From the NCBI GenBank assembly GCA_002428325.1, contig DIVR01000012.1, positions 1 through 39,245 on the forward strand: a stretch of DNA of 39,245 nucleotides, given 5' to 3'. Positions 26,463-34,104 of the stretch are shown one piece after another (the stretch's first letter is position 1; each line of letters starts with the position of its first letter). The notes under the pieces were generated by a model. The model had not been told where the DNA came from, ran no database searches, and saw only the letters and a program-made list of their open reading frames with translations. The stretch is from a bacterium UBP4_UBA6127. GTDB lineage: Bacteria; UBP4; UBA4092. The position numbers were made by a program, and so were the translations under genes.

Positions 26463-28448
26463 ATGGAACCATTATCGTTATTAGCTCCCTTCTTGTTTGG
26501 CGTTTTATTGACACCGAAAACGCCCACTGATTTAACCCGGGAAGATAATCCACCTAATTCTCTCTGGCTGGAATCCCTGGATTTATCCAAGGTCCGGCAA
26601 AGCTGGGGCGATGCCAGAGCCGGGAAAACCTGTATTGATAATCCTATTACCCTTAAAGGAGTCGTCTATCCTCATGGGATTGGAAGCCATGCCAGGAGTT
26701 CCATGTTGATTGACTTAAAGGGTTCAGCCTTCAAGTTTGAAACTATGGTAGGAATTGATGATGAAGCCCCAAGAACCGTCCCGGTCATGTTTGAAATCTG
26801 GGTGGATGGAATCAAAAAGGCTGAATCTGGTAAAATTTGGCGGGGTGATGACCCTAAATACCTTTCTGTGGACTTAACAGGCGCCAAAAAATTATTCCTC
26901 CGCATCAATGATGGGGGCGAATGGATATCCATGGCCCATGCAGAATGGGCAGGGGCACTTCTCCACCTAAAACCGGGTGTTAGTGAGCTTCCTGAGACCC
27001 TCCCGCTCCCTCCTGAAGAACATAAGCCTATTCCCTTGATGGATAAGAGGATGGCAAGAATCGATAATGATATCCTGGGAATTCATGGGGCTAAAGTGAT
27101 TGGCGCCACTCCCGGTAAACCTTTTTTATATAAAATACCGGCCACCGGGAAAGCACCCCTGAGATTCTCTGCTAAAAATCTGCCTGATGGTTTATGCCTG
27201 GATGAAAACACCGGTATGCTCAGCGGTTCCCTACAGAAGGAAGGTAACCACATAACAACCCTGACCGCCCAAAGCGGTTCGGATTCTGTTTCCCGGGAAA
27301 TAACTATTATTGGCGGAAGAAGAAAACTGGCACAAACCCCTCCCATGGGATGGAATTCCTGGAATGTCTGGGGATTGGCCATGGATGAACAAAAGGTTAA
27401 AGATGCCGCTGATTATATGGTTCAATCAGGCTTGGCGGCCCATGGATACCAATATATCAACATCGATGATGCCTGGGAAGGAGAGAGGGACAGCCAGGGA
27501 AATATCCAGCCTAATAGCAAATTTCCCGATATGAAAGCCCTGGCGGATTATGTCCATTCTAAAGGACTCAAACTGGGAATCTACTCCTCTCCCGGTCCCC
27601 TGACTTGCGGAGGGTATATCGGAAGTTATCAGCATGAAGAACAGGATGCCCGGACTTTTGCCGATTGGGGCATTGATTATCTGAAATATGATTGGTGCTC
27701 CTATCAGAAAATTGTGAAAGACCCTACCCTCGAAGAAAGAAAGAAACCTTATCAGCTGATAGCCGATTGCCTTGAGAAATCGGAGCGGGATATTGTACTC
27801 AGTATCTGTCAGTATGGTAAAGGCAATGTGAGCCAGTGGGGTGAAGAAGTTGGAGGTAACCTCTGGCGAACCACATTAGATATCGGGGACTACTGGGGAG
27901 TGGTTTATGAGTACATCGAAAAACAGGTGGGTTTGGAACCCTATGCGGGACCGGGCCATTGGAATGACCCGGATATGCTGGTGGTCGGCCACTTAGGCTG
28001 GGGTCCCAGCCTCCATCCCTCCGAACTGACTCCCCATGAACAAATCAGCCATATCACTATCTGGTGTATGCTGGCAGCCCCCCTCCTGATCGGCTGTGAC
28101 TTAACTAAACTGGATGAATTCACCATAAATCTATTATCCAATGATGAGGTACTGGATGTGGATCAGGATCCCCTGGGTATCCAGGGTAAGCGAATCAAGA
28201 AAACCGAAGACCATGAAGTCTGGGTCCGGCCTCTTTATGATGGAACTAAGGCGGTAGCGGTCCTGAACCTCAAAAAAGAGGAAGATAACCAGGTTGCGAT
28301 AAACTGGACAGAAATAGGGGTGGAAGGGAAACAACTCCTTCGAGACCTCTGGCTCCAAAAGGATTTAGGCATGTTTGAAAATGAATATATCCTGAAGCTT
28401 GAACCCCATTCTTCTTGTCTCTTTAAAATCGGTACTCCTGATAAATAA
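26463..28448 (+). CDS. alpha-galactosidase, GH27, with NPCBM and Ig-like domains
   Basis: In this 661-residue protein, residues ~33-168 are an NPCBM carbohydrate-binding domain (YPHGIGSHARS, then a beta-rich sandwich). Residues ~205-284 are a putative Ig domain (He_PIG type). From 288 comes a GH27 barrel: TPPMGWNSWN, YINIDDAWEG, nucleophile Asp410 in LKYDWC and acid/base Asp473 in WRTTLDIGDYW. A C-terminal beta sandwich ends the protein. It should remove terminal alpha-D-galactose (or alpha-N-acetylgalactosamine) from glycans. The first 17 residues are hydrophobic but lack a basic n-region, so export is uncertain. It is monocistronic with a strong terminator after it. Confidence 0.93.
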   Translation: MEPLSLLAPFLFGVLLTPKTPTDLTREDNPPNSLWLESLDLSKVRQSWGDARAGKTCIDNPITLKGVVYPHGIGSHARSSMLIDLKGSAFKFETMVGIDDEAPRTVPVMFEIWVDGIKKAESGKIWRGDDPKYLSVDLTGAKKLFLRINDGGEWISMAHAEWAGALLHLKPGVSELPETLPLPPEEHKPIPLMDKRMARIDNDILGIHGAKVIGATPGKPFLYKIPATGKAPLRFSAKNLPDGLCLDENTGMLSGSLQKEGNHITTLTAQSGSDSVSREITIIGGRRKLAQTPPMGWNSWNVWGLAMDEQKVKDAADYMVQSGLAAHGYQYINIDDAWEGERDSQGNIQPNSKFPDMKALADYVHSKGLKLGIYSSPGPLTCGGYIGSYQHEEQDARTFADWGIDYLKYDWCSYQKIVKDPTLEERKKPYQLIADCLEKSERDIVLSICQYGKGNVSQWGEEVGGNLWRTTLDIGDYWGVVYEYIEKQVGLEPYAGPGHWNDPDMLVVGHLGWGPSLHPSELTPHEQISHITIWCMLAAPLLIGCDLTKLDEFTINLLSNDEVLDVDQDPLGIQGKRIKKTEDHEVWVRPLYDGTKAVAVLNLKKEEDNQVAINWTEIGVEGKQLLRDLWLQKDLGMFENEYILKLEPHSSCLFKIGTPDK

Positions 28449-28473
28449 CCATTCAATTAAATGATAAGAAAAC

Positions 28474-28509
28474 AAAAAAAGAGATGGGTATTTGACCCAT
28501 CTCTTTTTT
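28474..28509. terminator. bidirectional intrinsic terminator
   Basis: Arms GAGATGGGT (28481-28489) and ACCCATCTC (28495-28503), a 5-nt loop, A7 on the left and T6 on the right, make a terminator usable from both sides. It closes the galactosidase gene on the plus strand and the MerR-end of the redox cassette on the minus strand. Confidence 0.92.
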
Positions 28510-28653
28510 GATTTGGTTCAAAAACCAGATTATGGCTGGAAAGCTGATTCAACCTTCACTTTCACTTTTTCCCGGATGATGTTTCCGACTCCTGCACCCT
28601 TTATATTTCTCTGTTTTTTCAGGGTGTCTCATTGAAATGATGCTTTGATTTTT

Positions 28654-29022
28654 TCAGTTTTTCTCTTTTTCAACGACCACCTTTTCATACTGGGCAATTT
28701 TATAATCCAGTCGTTTCAGGGTTTCTTTCATATCTTTCATTCTTATTTTCAGCTGTTCACGCTGTTCAACCAGCAGTTTTCTTCTTGATTCAATGGTTTT
28801 ATCTCCCTGCTGAAAGAGCTCCACATATTCAATCAATACTTCAATGGTAAGCCCGGCGCTTCGCATGCATTTGATAAACTCAATCCACTTGCAATCTTCA
28901 TCTGTATAAAACCGAATTTTACTCTTTGTGCGGCTCACATTAGGCAGCAGCCCAATGCGTTCATAATAACGGAGTGTATCTTGGGAAAGCCCATATTTTT
29001 TACTTACTTCTGCGATGGTCAT
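28654..29022 (-). CDS. MerR-family regulator, AdhR-like
   Basis: The 122-residue protein has the winged helix-turn-helix opening TIAEVSKKYGLSQDTLRYYERIGLLP, then a dimerising coiled coil at 75-118. It keeps a single cysteine at position 52 (IKCMRSAGL). In B. subtilis AdhR, Cys52 is the residue that senses aldehydes; Cys44 is a second cysteine. It is the last gene of the aldo/keto reductase-flavodoxin cassette, 10 bp after the previous stop. The promoter at 31751-31781 is a textbook MerR-type target, so autoregulation of the cassette is likely. Aldehyde or electrophile sensing is inferred from Cys52 and context. Confidence 0.88.
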   Translation of the reverse strand: MTIAEVSKKYGLSQDTLRYYERIGLLPNVSRTKSKIRFYTDEDCKWIEFIKCMRSAGLTIEVLIEYVELFQQGDKTIESRRKLLVEQREQLKIRMKDMKETLKRLDYKIAQYEKVVVEKEKN

Positions 29023-29032
29023 AAAATCACCT

Positions 29033-29665
29033 TTACCTGACGAAATTGGTAAATACTTTTGCTTCCATTTCAGGGAAAGGTATGCCGGCCTTGATGCCCG
29101 CTTCTTTGCATTTTAAGAACCAGGCCATATTTCTACCCAACACCCGCATTATCTGCAGCCCTTCTAAATCCTGTTTTACATCTTCCGGTTTGCTGCCATG
29201 AACCATATTCCAATATCGGGAAGAAATAATCGGCATTTGAGAGATAGAAAAATATTTATTGAGCTGGTCAAGTGCGAATGTCGTTCCTGCTCTTCTGGCA
29301 GAAACCACCGCAGCCGCCGGTTTTAGATGAAATGATTGGCGGCCGGCACAAGCATCTGCATAAAAGGCCCTGTCCATAAAAGAGCTCATAGCCCCACCGG
29401 CAGCGGCGTAATGCACCGGGGAACCAAAAACGAATCCATCAGCATCCTTCGCTTTATCAAGAAAATCATTGACACAATCCTCTATTCCACACCGCCCGAG
29501 TTTTATGCATCGTTTACAGGCAATACACCCGGAGATCGGCTTGGTTCCTACCTGGAATATTTCAGCTTTAAATCCTTCGGTTTTTAATGTCTTGGCTATT
29601 TCTTCCAGAGCTGTATAGGTACAACCCTTTTTATGGGGACTCCCATTTACTAGTAATATTTTCAT
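29033..29665 (-). CDS. flavodoxin-fold NADPH-dependent FMN reductase with cysteine cluster
   Basis: The 210-residue protein opens MKILLVNGSPHKKGCTYTAL, the FMN phosphate loop of the NADPH:FMN reductase/iron-sulfur flavoprotein superfamily. Cys47, Cys50, Cys53, Cys59 and Cys64 form a GCIACKRC...C....C cluster that in the Isf-like group may hold an Fe-S centre. GSPVHYAAAGGAMSSFMDR is the flavin-stacking loop. Most relatives reduce quinones, nitro compounds or unknown partners. CAGGAG precedes the ATG. It lies in an operon with a second flavodoxin-fold gene, an aldo/keto reductase and the MerR regulator. Confidence 0.88.
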   Translation of the reverse strand: MKILLVNGSPHKKGCTYTALEEIAKTLKTEGFKAEIFQVGTKPISGCIACKRCIKLGRCGIEDCVNDFLDKAKDADGFVFGSPVHYAAAGGAMSSFMDRAFYADACAGRQSFHLKPAAAVVSARRAGTTFALDQLNKYFSISQMPIISSRYWNMVHGSKPEDVKQDLEGLQIMRVLGRNMAWFLKCKEAGIKAGIPFPEMEAKVFTNFVR

Positions 29666-29716
29666 ATCATTCTCCTGTTAATCACTTTTATCCTTATATT
29701 CTCCCATAATAACCCT

Positions 29717-30256
29717 TTAGAAGGTTTTACCCATTTTATAAGCCAGCGTCATTACTTTATTTCCTTTAATCTCTCCCAAATTCCAAACACCGGTTCCATA
29801 GATAACCCCTTTTTCTATTGCCCTATCCAGACAGGAAGTAAATCCCCGAAATCCTTCAAGGGTTCTTTCCATCGCCGGTTTTTGGGTATCCGCCGCTGTT
29901 ACAATGAAATAAAACTCCTTATCACTTATCTCAGTATAACGAGCGCAAGTCCTGTCAATCAATGTCTTCATCTGGCCGCACATAGTATAAAAATATACAG
30001 GAGTTGCCAAGACAATCACATCCGCGGCTATCATTTTCTCCAGGATACCAGCCATATCATCTTTTTGGGAACAGCCTCTTTTCCGGTCAATACATGCTCC
30101 GCATCCTGAGCAGTAATTGATATTCTTATCGTTTAAATTTATCTTCTCGGTATAATTTCCAACTTCTTGAGCGCCTTTGATGAACTCCTCGCATAACAGC
30201 TCAGAATTTCCGCCTTTACGGGGACTGGAAGAAATAACTAATACATTTTTATTCAC
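29717..30256 (-). CDS. second flavodoxin-family oxidoreductase
   Basis: The ~179-residue protein has FMN loop NVLVISSSPRKGGNSELL and a cysteine motif CSGCGACIDRKRGC that matches the Isf-like iron-sulfur flavoproteins. LATPVYFYTMCGQMKTLIDRT is the flavin-binding loop. I prefer the GTG start at 30256, because AAGGTGAG lies ten bases upstream and the family begins two residues later. A GTG at 30271 is the alternative. It is a paralogue of the next gene, 51 bp downstream. It probably acts with it in reductive detoxification; substrates are unknown. Confidence 0.85.
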   Translation of the reverse strand: MNKNVLVISSSPRKGGNSELLCEEFIKGAQEVGNYTEKINLNDKNINYCSGCGACIDRKRGCSQKDDMAGILEKMIAADVIVLATPVYFYTMCGQMKTLIDRTCARYTEISDKEFYFIVTAADTQKPAMERTLEGFRGFTSCLDRAIEKGVIYGTGVWNLGEIKGNKVMTLAYKMGKTF

Positions 30257-30346
30257 AGCTATGATTCTCACCTTGATTAATCATGTTTGTATGGTTGATT
30301 CTGCCTTATTCTCTATCATTTCTAATTCACATCTCTATGTTTTATC

Positions 30347-30387
30347 GGGTACTCAATTGAATGGGGCATGTCAGCTAAACGGTACCC
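30347..30387. repeat. inverted repeat between aldo/keto reductase and flavodoxin genes
   Basis: GGGTAC (30347-30352) and GTACCC (30382-30387) enclose 29 bases that include GGGGCATGTCAGCTAAAC. The gap is unusually GC-rich in its right half for this AT-rich cassette. It could be a leftover transposon end or a processing hairpin; there is no U-tract. Confidence 0.3.
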
Positions 30388-30401
30388 CTCAACCCCCGTG
30401 A

Positions 30402-31409
30402 TTATTTTGATTTATCAATAAATTTATTCTCTCGGGCACTGTAACGGGGGCCTACATTGGGGTATTTCTTAAGCAATGCTTCTATTTTAAAAATATCTTC
30501 ATTGCTTATAGTTACATCAACGGCCGCTGCATTTTCTTCCATATATTTTCTTCGCTTAGTTCCCGGGATGGGAATGATGTTATCACTTTGCGCCAAAACC
30601 CAAGCTAAAGCCAGTTGTGCAGGAGTTATATTTTTACTTGCGGCAAGGGTAGCAAATTCAGCGGTCATTTTTTGATTATTATCTAAATACTCTCCACTGT
30701 ACCGTGGCAGGTTTTTACGGAAATCATTTGCTTCAAGGGTGCTTATATTGAGCTTATTTGTTATCAGCCCCCGGCTTAATGGTGCAAATGGAACAAAGGC
30801 AATACCTAACTCTTTGGCTAAAGGCAGTATCTCATTCTCTACCCCTCGGGTCAGTAAAGAGTATTCGCTTTCTACTGCTGTTATTGGATGGACAGTATGC
30901 GCCTTTCGTAATGCCTCAGGATTACATTCACTTAATCCCAGGAATCGAACTTTCCCTTCTTTGACCAAATCCGCCATAGCGCCGACAGTGTCTTCAATAG
31001 GGATATTGGGATCAACCCGGTGTGCATAGTAAAGGTCAATGACATCAATCTTTAACCTATTGAGACTCTTCTCAACAGCCTCTTTTATCCATTTTGGAGA
31101 AGCATCCACATAACTGTCACCACCGACAAAGACATCCCCTTTGCTATCTCTCAAGCGGAAACCAAACTTGGTGGCTATCAATACTTTATTTCGGTTTGGA
31201 GCTAGAACTTTTGATATCAGTTCTTCATTAGCTCCGTTTCCATAGACATCAGCTGTATCCCAAAAATTAATCCCTAATTCTATTGCTCGGTGCAGAGTGG
31301 CTATGCTTTCCTCTTCATCGGCCTGTCCATACGCGACTGACATTCCCATACACCCAAGGCCTAAAGCAGAGACTTCCAGGCCGCTTTTTCCTAATTTTCG
31401 CTTTTTCAT
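30402..31409 (-). CDS. aldo/keto reductase
   Basis: The 335-residue TIM-barrel oxidoreductase has the catalytic tetrad Asp51, Tyr56 (WDTADVYG), Lys81 (ATKFG) and His130 (YYAHRVD). The NADPH clamp region IPIPGTKRRKYMEEN is near the C-terminus. It resembles the YakC/AKR13 group that reduces aldehydes and 2-oxoaldehydes. It is now the first intact gene of the MerR cassette and would remove reactive aldehydes in the cytoplasm. Codon and base usage are AT-richer than the core genes around it, suggesting horizontal arrival from a Clostridia-like source. Confidence 0.92.
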   Translation of the reverse strand: MKKRKLGKSGLEVSALGLGCMGMSVAYGQADEEESIATLHRAIELGINFWDTADVYGNGANEELISKVLAPNRNKVLIATKFGFRLRDSKGDVFVGGDSYVDASPKWIKEAVEKSLNRLKIDVIDLYYAHRVDPNIPIEDTVGAMADLVKEGKVRFLGLSECNPEALRKAHTVHPITAVESEYSLLTRGVENEILPLAKELGIAFVPFAPLSRGLITNKLNISTLEANDFRKNLPRYSGEYLDNNQKMTAEFATLAASKNITPAQLALAWVLAQSDNIIPIPGTKRRKYMEENAAAVDVTISNEDIFKIEALLKKYPNVGPRYSARENKFIDKSK

Positions 31410-31612
31410 TATTTATTTTTCCTTTCATTCCTTTTCGGGAAGATTCCCTTTTCAATTCAGTGGGTTGATTTGCTTATCTCACAATTCCTTGTGATCTATA
31501 CTTTCTATTCACAGTCCTAAGAGTTCACCTCAATGGCAATGTAATCCTCAATAGCCAAACCACTTCACTTACACAAAAAACAATCCTCTCATAGTATCTC
31601 TTTTGTTTATAG

Positions 31613-31640
31613 AAAAGCCTCTACTTCAGGCTTTTTTATG
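31613..31640 (+). terminator. hairpin with T-run in the leader of the redox cassette
   Basis: AAAAGCCT and AGGCTTTTTT form an 8-bp stem with a 7-nt loop. On the plus strand it ends in T6. On the minus strand it is followed by TTTTCTAT and would sit just after the broken dehydrogenase frame, so it may be the terminator of the lost gene now standing in front of the aldo/keto reductase. Confidence 0.6.
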
Positions 31641-31647
31641 AATTGTT

Positions 31648-31701
31648 TTACGACCCGACACCCAATAATATTCTGGCAGGAATATACATCTTAAAACTCA
31701 T
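31648..31701 (-). pseudogene. 17-codon N-terminal stub of an iron-type alcohol dehydrogenase
   Basis: Behind the MerR-type promoter, with a purine-rich ribosome site, an ATG at 31701 starts MSFKMYIPARILLGVGS and then stops. That opening (M-x-F-x-x-Y-x-P-x-R-I-x-x-G-x-G) is the first beta strand of group III iron-dependent alcohol dehydrogenases, normally ~385 residues. The rest of the gene is missing. A frame-shifted stretch just behind (CRVVKQFIKKPEVEAFL then stop) might be the tail of the same or another lost gene. Confidence 0.6.
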
Positions 31702-31750
31702 ATGAGCTTCTCTTTCTTCACACTAGGCGCCATTTAATCTTCTTTAAATC

Positions 31751-31781
31751 AGTATAATTCCTGGAGTTAACTCCAGGTCAA
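31751..31781 (-). promoter_or_regulatory. MerR-type promoter/operator
   Basis: On the minus strand TTGACC (31776-31781) and TATACT (31751-31756) are separated by 19 bp, the over-long spacer typical of MerR-activated promoters. The spacer is filled by the perfect 18-bp dyad CCTGGAGTTAACTCCAGG (31760-31777), the usual shape of MerR operators. It points at the dehydrogenase stub and the aldo/keto reductase cassette that encodes a MerR regulator. Confidence 0.85.
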
Positions 31782-31854
31782 GAGAATAATATTAGAAGAG
31801 ATACCCCAAGGCGGGAACAAGGCAGTTAACTCCATAATTCAGAAGTAATGAGCA

Positions 31855-31896
31855 ATAAAAGAAACTCTCTGATTCATCGGAGAGAACCAGAGAGTT
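31855..31896 (-). terminator. intrinsic terminator of the hydroxyacid dehydrogenase gene
   Basis: Arms AACTCTCTG (31863-31871) and CAGAGAGTT (31888-31896) give a 9-bp perfect stem with a 16-nt loop. On the minus strand it is followed by TTTCTTTTATT. It lies 46 bp beyond the stop codon of the gene at 31943. Confidence 0.75.
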
Positions 31897-31942
31897 ATTT
31901 ATAAAGAGAAATGATATTTTCAGGGTGAATGGATAAACTTGA

Positions 31943-32941
31943 TTAAGCAATCACTTTCATCATTTCCCGGGTGATGGGGTGAAGTTGTTTCTCACCGGCA
32001 AAATAACGCCGTAATTCTTCGGCTGCCATATCCCCCATCCGGGTGCAGTTGGAAATACATCCGGCGATATGGGGTGTTACCAGGCAATTATCCAGTTTCC
32101 GGAGGGGGTTATCCACCTCGGGAGGTTCGGGGTCAAAGACATCCAGACAAGCAAACAGCCTTCCCTTAGAAAGCTCCGTTATCAGAGCAGCTTCATCAAT
32201 CAACGCCCCCCTGGATGTATTGATCAGGATGGCATCATCTTTCATCTGCTTCAGGGTCCGGGAATTAAACATATGATGAGTTTCCTCATTGGCAGGGGCA
32301 TGGATGGAGATGATATCACTATCCTTCAGAAGAGTTTCCAAATCCACTTTTCTGGCATTATATTGGCAAGCCCGTTCCTCTGAACAGTAAGGGTCATATA
32401 ACAGGATACTGACATCAAATCCTCTGAGAAAATCCATTACTCTTCGGCCGATATTACTGGCTGCGATAATCCCGATGGTTTTTCCATTCATTTCCCGGGA
32501 AGCCCCTCTCTCCGGACCATAAAATCCGCCTTCCTTCATAAATTTGGATATCTGCCAGATTCGTTTAATGGAAATAATCATAAGTCCCAGGGTGGTTTCA
32601 GCCACATCCACCGCAATAGCATCCGAGGCAGAGGTTACCACAATATTCCTGTCCCAGAGAGCCTCGGTAACCACAAATCTCAGAGTCCCGGCGGCATGAG
32701 CCACAATTTTCAGATTATTTGCATTAGACAACGCTGTCTCATTCAAGGCTCGGGTCCCCCAGGTTGTGATACAACCCTGGGCATCTGCCAGAAAATCCCT
32801 GGCCTCTTCATCAGTCAACGCCCGGTCATAGGGATTGAATTTCAATTCGGCAAAAGATTTAAGCATTTCCAGGGTCTGTGGCTTATAAATCTGTTGAGAT
32901 AAATGGGTATCTGCCATCAGGGCAAGCAGGGGTCGGTTCAT
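31943..32941 (-). CDS. D-isomer-specific 2-hydroxyacid dehydrogenase family protein
   Basis: The 332-residue NAD-dependent oxidoreductase has catalytic Arg244 (NTSRGALID), Glu272 (DVFDPEPPE) and His291 (TPHIAG), all kept. The Rossmann glycine loop is odd: IGIIAASNIGRR, where the usual G-x-G-x-x-G has become A-x-S-x-x-G, with only the last glycine (Gly165) left. Dinucleotide binding may therefore be altered, though some environmental family members have G-A-S variants. The substrate is unknown (glyoxylate, hydroxypyruvate or phosphoglycerate-like acids are typical). It is a single-gene unit with its own terminator. Confidence 0.9.
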   Translation of the reverse strand: MNRPLLALMADTHLSQQIYKPQTLEMLKSFAELKFNPYDRALTDEEARDFLADAQGCITTWGTRALNETALSNANNLKIVAHAAGTLRFVVTEALWDRNIVVTSASDAIAVDVAETTLGLMIISIKRIWQISKFMKEGGFYGPERGASREMNGKTIGIIAASNIGRRVMDFLRGFDVSILLYDPYCSEERACQYNARKVDLETLLKDSDIISIHAPANEETHHMFNSRTLKQMKDDAILINTSRGALIDEAALITELSKGRLFACLDVFDPEPPEVDNPLRKLDNCLVTPHIAGCISNCTRMGDMAAEELRRYFAGEKQLHPITREMMKVIA

Positions 32942-33272
32942 TATTCTTGTTATCCTTTAGATATCCTATCGGTAAAGGCTATAACCATAATATTTGTTTT
33001 CAGCCAGGTACTGCAGGCCTGGAAATGGAAATATTCTTTCCCCATGATGTAGCCCTTACTTCTCGGAAATTATAATGAAATGAATTCTTAAATCTTTATT
33101 ATTTTATCAAAGATGCCAGACTGATGATGAAGTGAATTCAGATAAGAATCGCTTTCTCTTAAAGATTTCTTCCAGATAAGGTAAAGTATATTTCCTTTTG
33201 ATACTTGACCTAATGGCGCTTTTCTTGTTTAATACAGGCTGTATCATCCACAACAGAAAGGGACCCGCCACT
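32942..33272. other. divergent promoter region
   Basis: This 331-bp gap lies between the hydroxyacid dehydrogenase (minus) and the membrane protein gene (plus). On the minus strand a perfect TATAAT (33069-33074) is a likely -10 box, with no good -35. On the plus strand the promoter at 33205-33233 is clear. No RNA gene was recognised. Confidence 0.45.
33205..33233 (+). promoter_or_regulatory. sigma70-type promoter of the membrane protein gene
   Basis: TTGACC (33205-33210), a 17-bp spacer and TTTAAT (33228-33233) predict a start near 33240. This is inside the longer open frame that begins at 33198, so the true coding start must lie downstream, at the ATG at 33273. Confidence 0.7.
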
Positions 33273-33995
33273 ATGCAGGTAGAACGCTTTAATATTTGGG
33301 AGGTTTTGAAGACTGGTTGGAAAAAGTTTTTAGAAAACCCGGCTCTTTTAATATTAACTCTATTGGTTGTAGCATTTATTGGGTTGATTCCAGCCGCTGT
33401 TAAGGCAATTCTTAATTGGATAGGATATCCTAAGACAGAAATTGTTTATTGGTGTGTTTTTTCTTTTATTAATCTGATAACAATCATCTTTAACATTGGT
33501 TTATTGAAAATCTATCTTAAGCTGGCTTATGACGAAAAAGCTAATTATGATGACCTTGTTAAACACATCCGACATTATTTTAGATACCTTGGGGTAACCA
33601 TACTTTATGGTCTTATTGTAGTCGGTGGACTGGTTTTATTAATCGTGCCGGGTATTATGTGGAGCATCCAATTCCAGTTTGCTCGTTATTTTGTGGTAGA
33701 TAAAGAAATGGGGCCGATTGAGGCCTTAAAGGCCAGTAGTAAGTTAACTAAAGGATGCAGATGGGATATCTTTGGGTTTAACGTGTTGATGCTCCTTGTA
33801 ACATTCTTGGGTTTTCTTTGTTGCTGTATTGGATACCTGATAGCGATACCTGTTTGTGAGGTTGCAACAGCTTTTGTTTACCGCCGGCTGCAGGAGACCC
33901 AGGAAGGGCCTGAGATTCTCCCAGAACTGCCATTGGACCCTTCTCAGGAAACCCCTGTGGTGAATCCTGAGAATCCTCAGCCTCCTGTGGAATAA
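33273..33995 (+). CDS. integral membrane protein of the DUF975/GPDPase-membrane-domain type
   Basis: This 240-residue protein has about five or six membrane helices (around 24-42, 57-77, 112-135, 170-200), an amphipathic start and a Pro/Glu-rich cytoplasmic tail (210-240). The 'FARYFVVDKEMGPIEALKASSKLTKGCRWDIF' type segment is shared by a wide family of poorly known membrane proteins (DUF975 and GPDPase membrane domains). Function is unknown. AAAGGGA and a promoter just upstream fix the start at 33273. Base composition is AT-richer than the following lpt genes, and it is closed by its own terminator. Confidence 0.8.
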   Translation: MQVERFNIWEVLKTGWKKFLENPALLILTLLVVAFIGLIPAAVKAILNWIGYPKTEIVYWCVFSFINLITIIFNIGLLKIYLKLAYDEKANYDDLVKHIRHYFRYLGVTILYGLIVVGGLVLLIVPGIMWSIQFQFARYFVVDKEMGPIEALKASSKLTKGCRWDIFGFNVLMLLVTFLGFLCCCIGYLIAIPVCEVATAFVYRRLQETQEGPEILPELPLDPSQETPVVNPENPQPPVE

Positions 33996-34023
33996 TCATC
34001 AGCTTTTATATAAATAGTGATTG

Positions 34024-34064
34024 AAACCCCCTGGCTCTGAAAAAAAGAGTCCGGGGGTTTCTTT
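34024..34064 (+). terminator. intrinsic terminator after the membrane protein gene
   Basis: AAACCCCC and GGGGGTTT form the base of a hairpin, with CTC/GAG higher up, followed by TTTCTTT. The lpt genes begin 40 bp later, so they need read-through or a promoter embedded here. Confidence 0.75.
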
Positions 34065-34104
34065 ACAGGGAGAAGGGGCTGAAGTTAGAATCTTTTATTA
34101 CCTT

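Larger units (their letters stand above)
31410..31942. other. 533-bp leader/intergenic region
   Basis: This holds, from right to left, the terminator of the hydroxyacid dehydrogenase gene, a GTTAACTCC half-site (31825-31833), the MerR promoter, the dehydrogenase stub and its hairpin. About 200 bp (31410-31610) in front of the aldo/keto reductase follow with no clear gene. In those 200 bp the minus strand has a weak second promoter-like stretch (TTGAGG near 31530) with a degenerate GAG-N5-CTC dyad. Confidence 0.5.
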
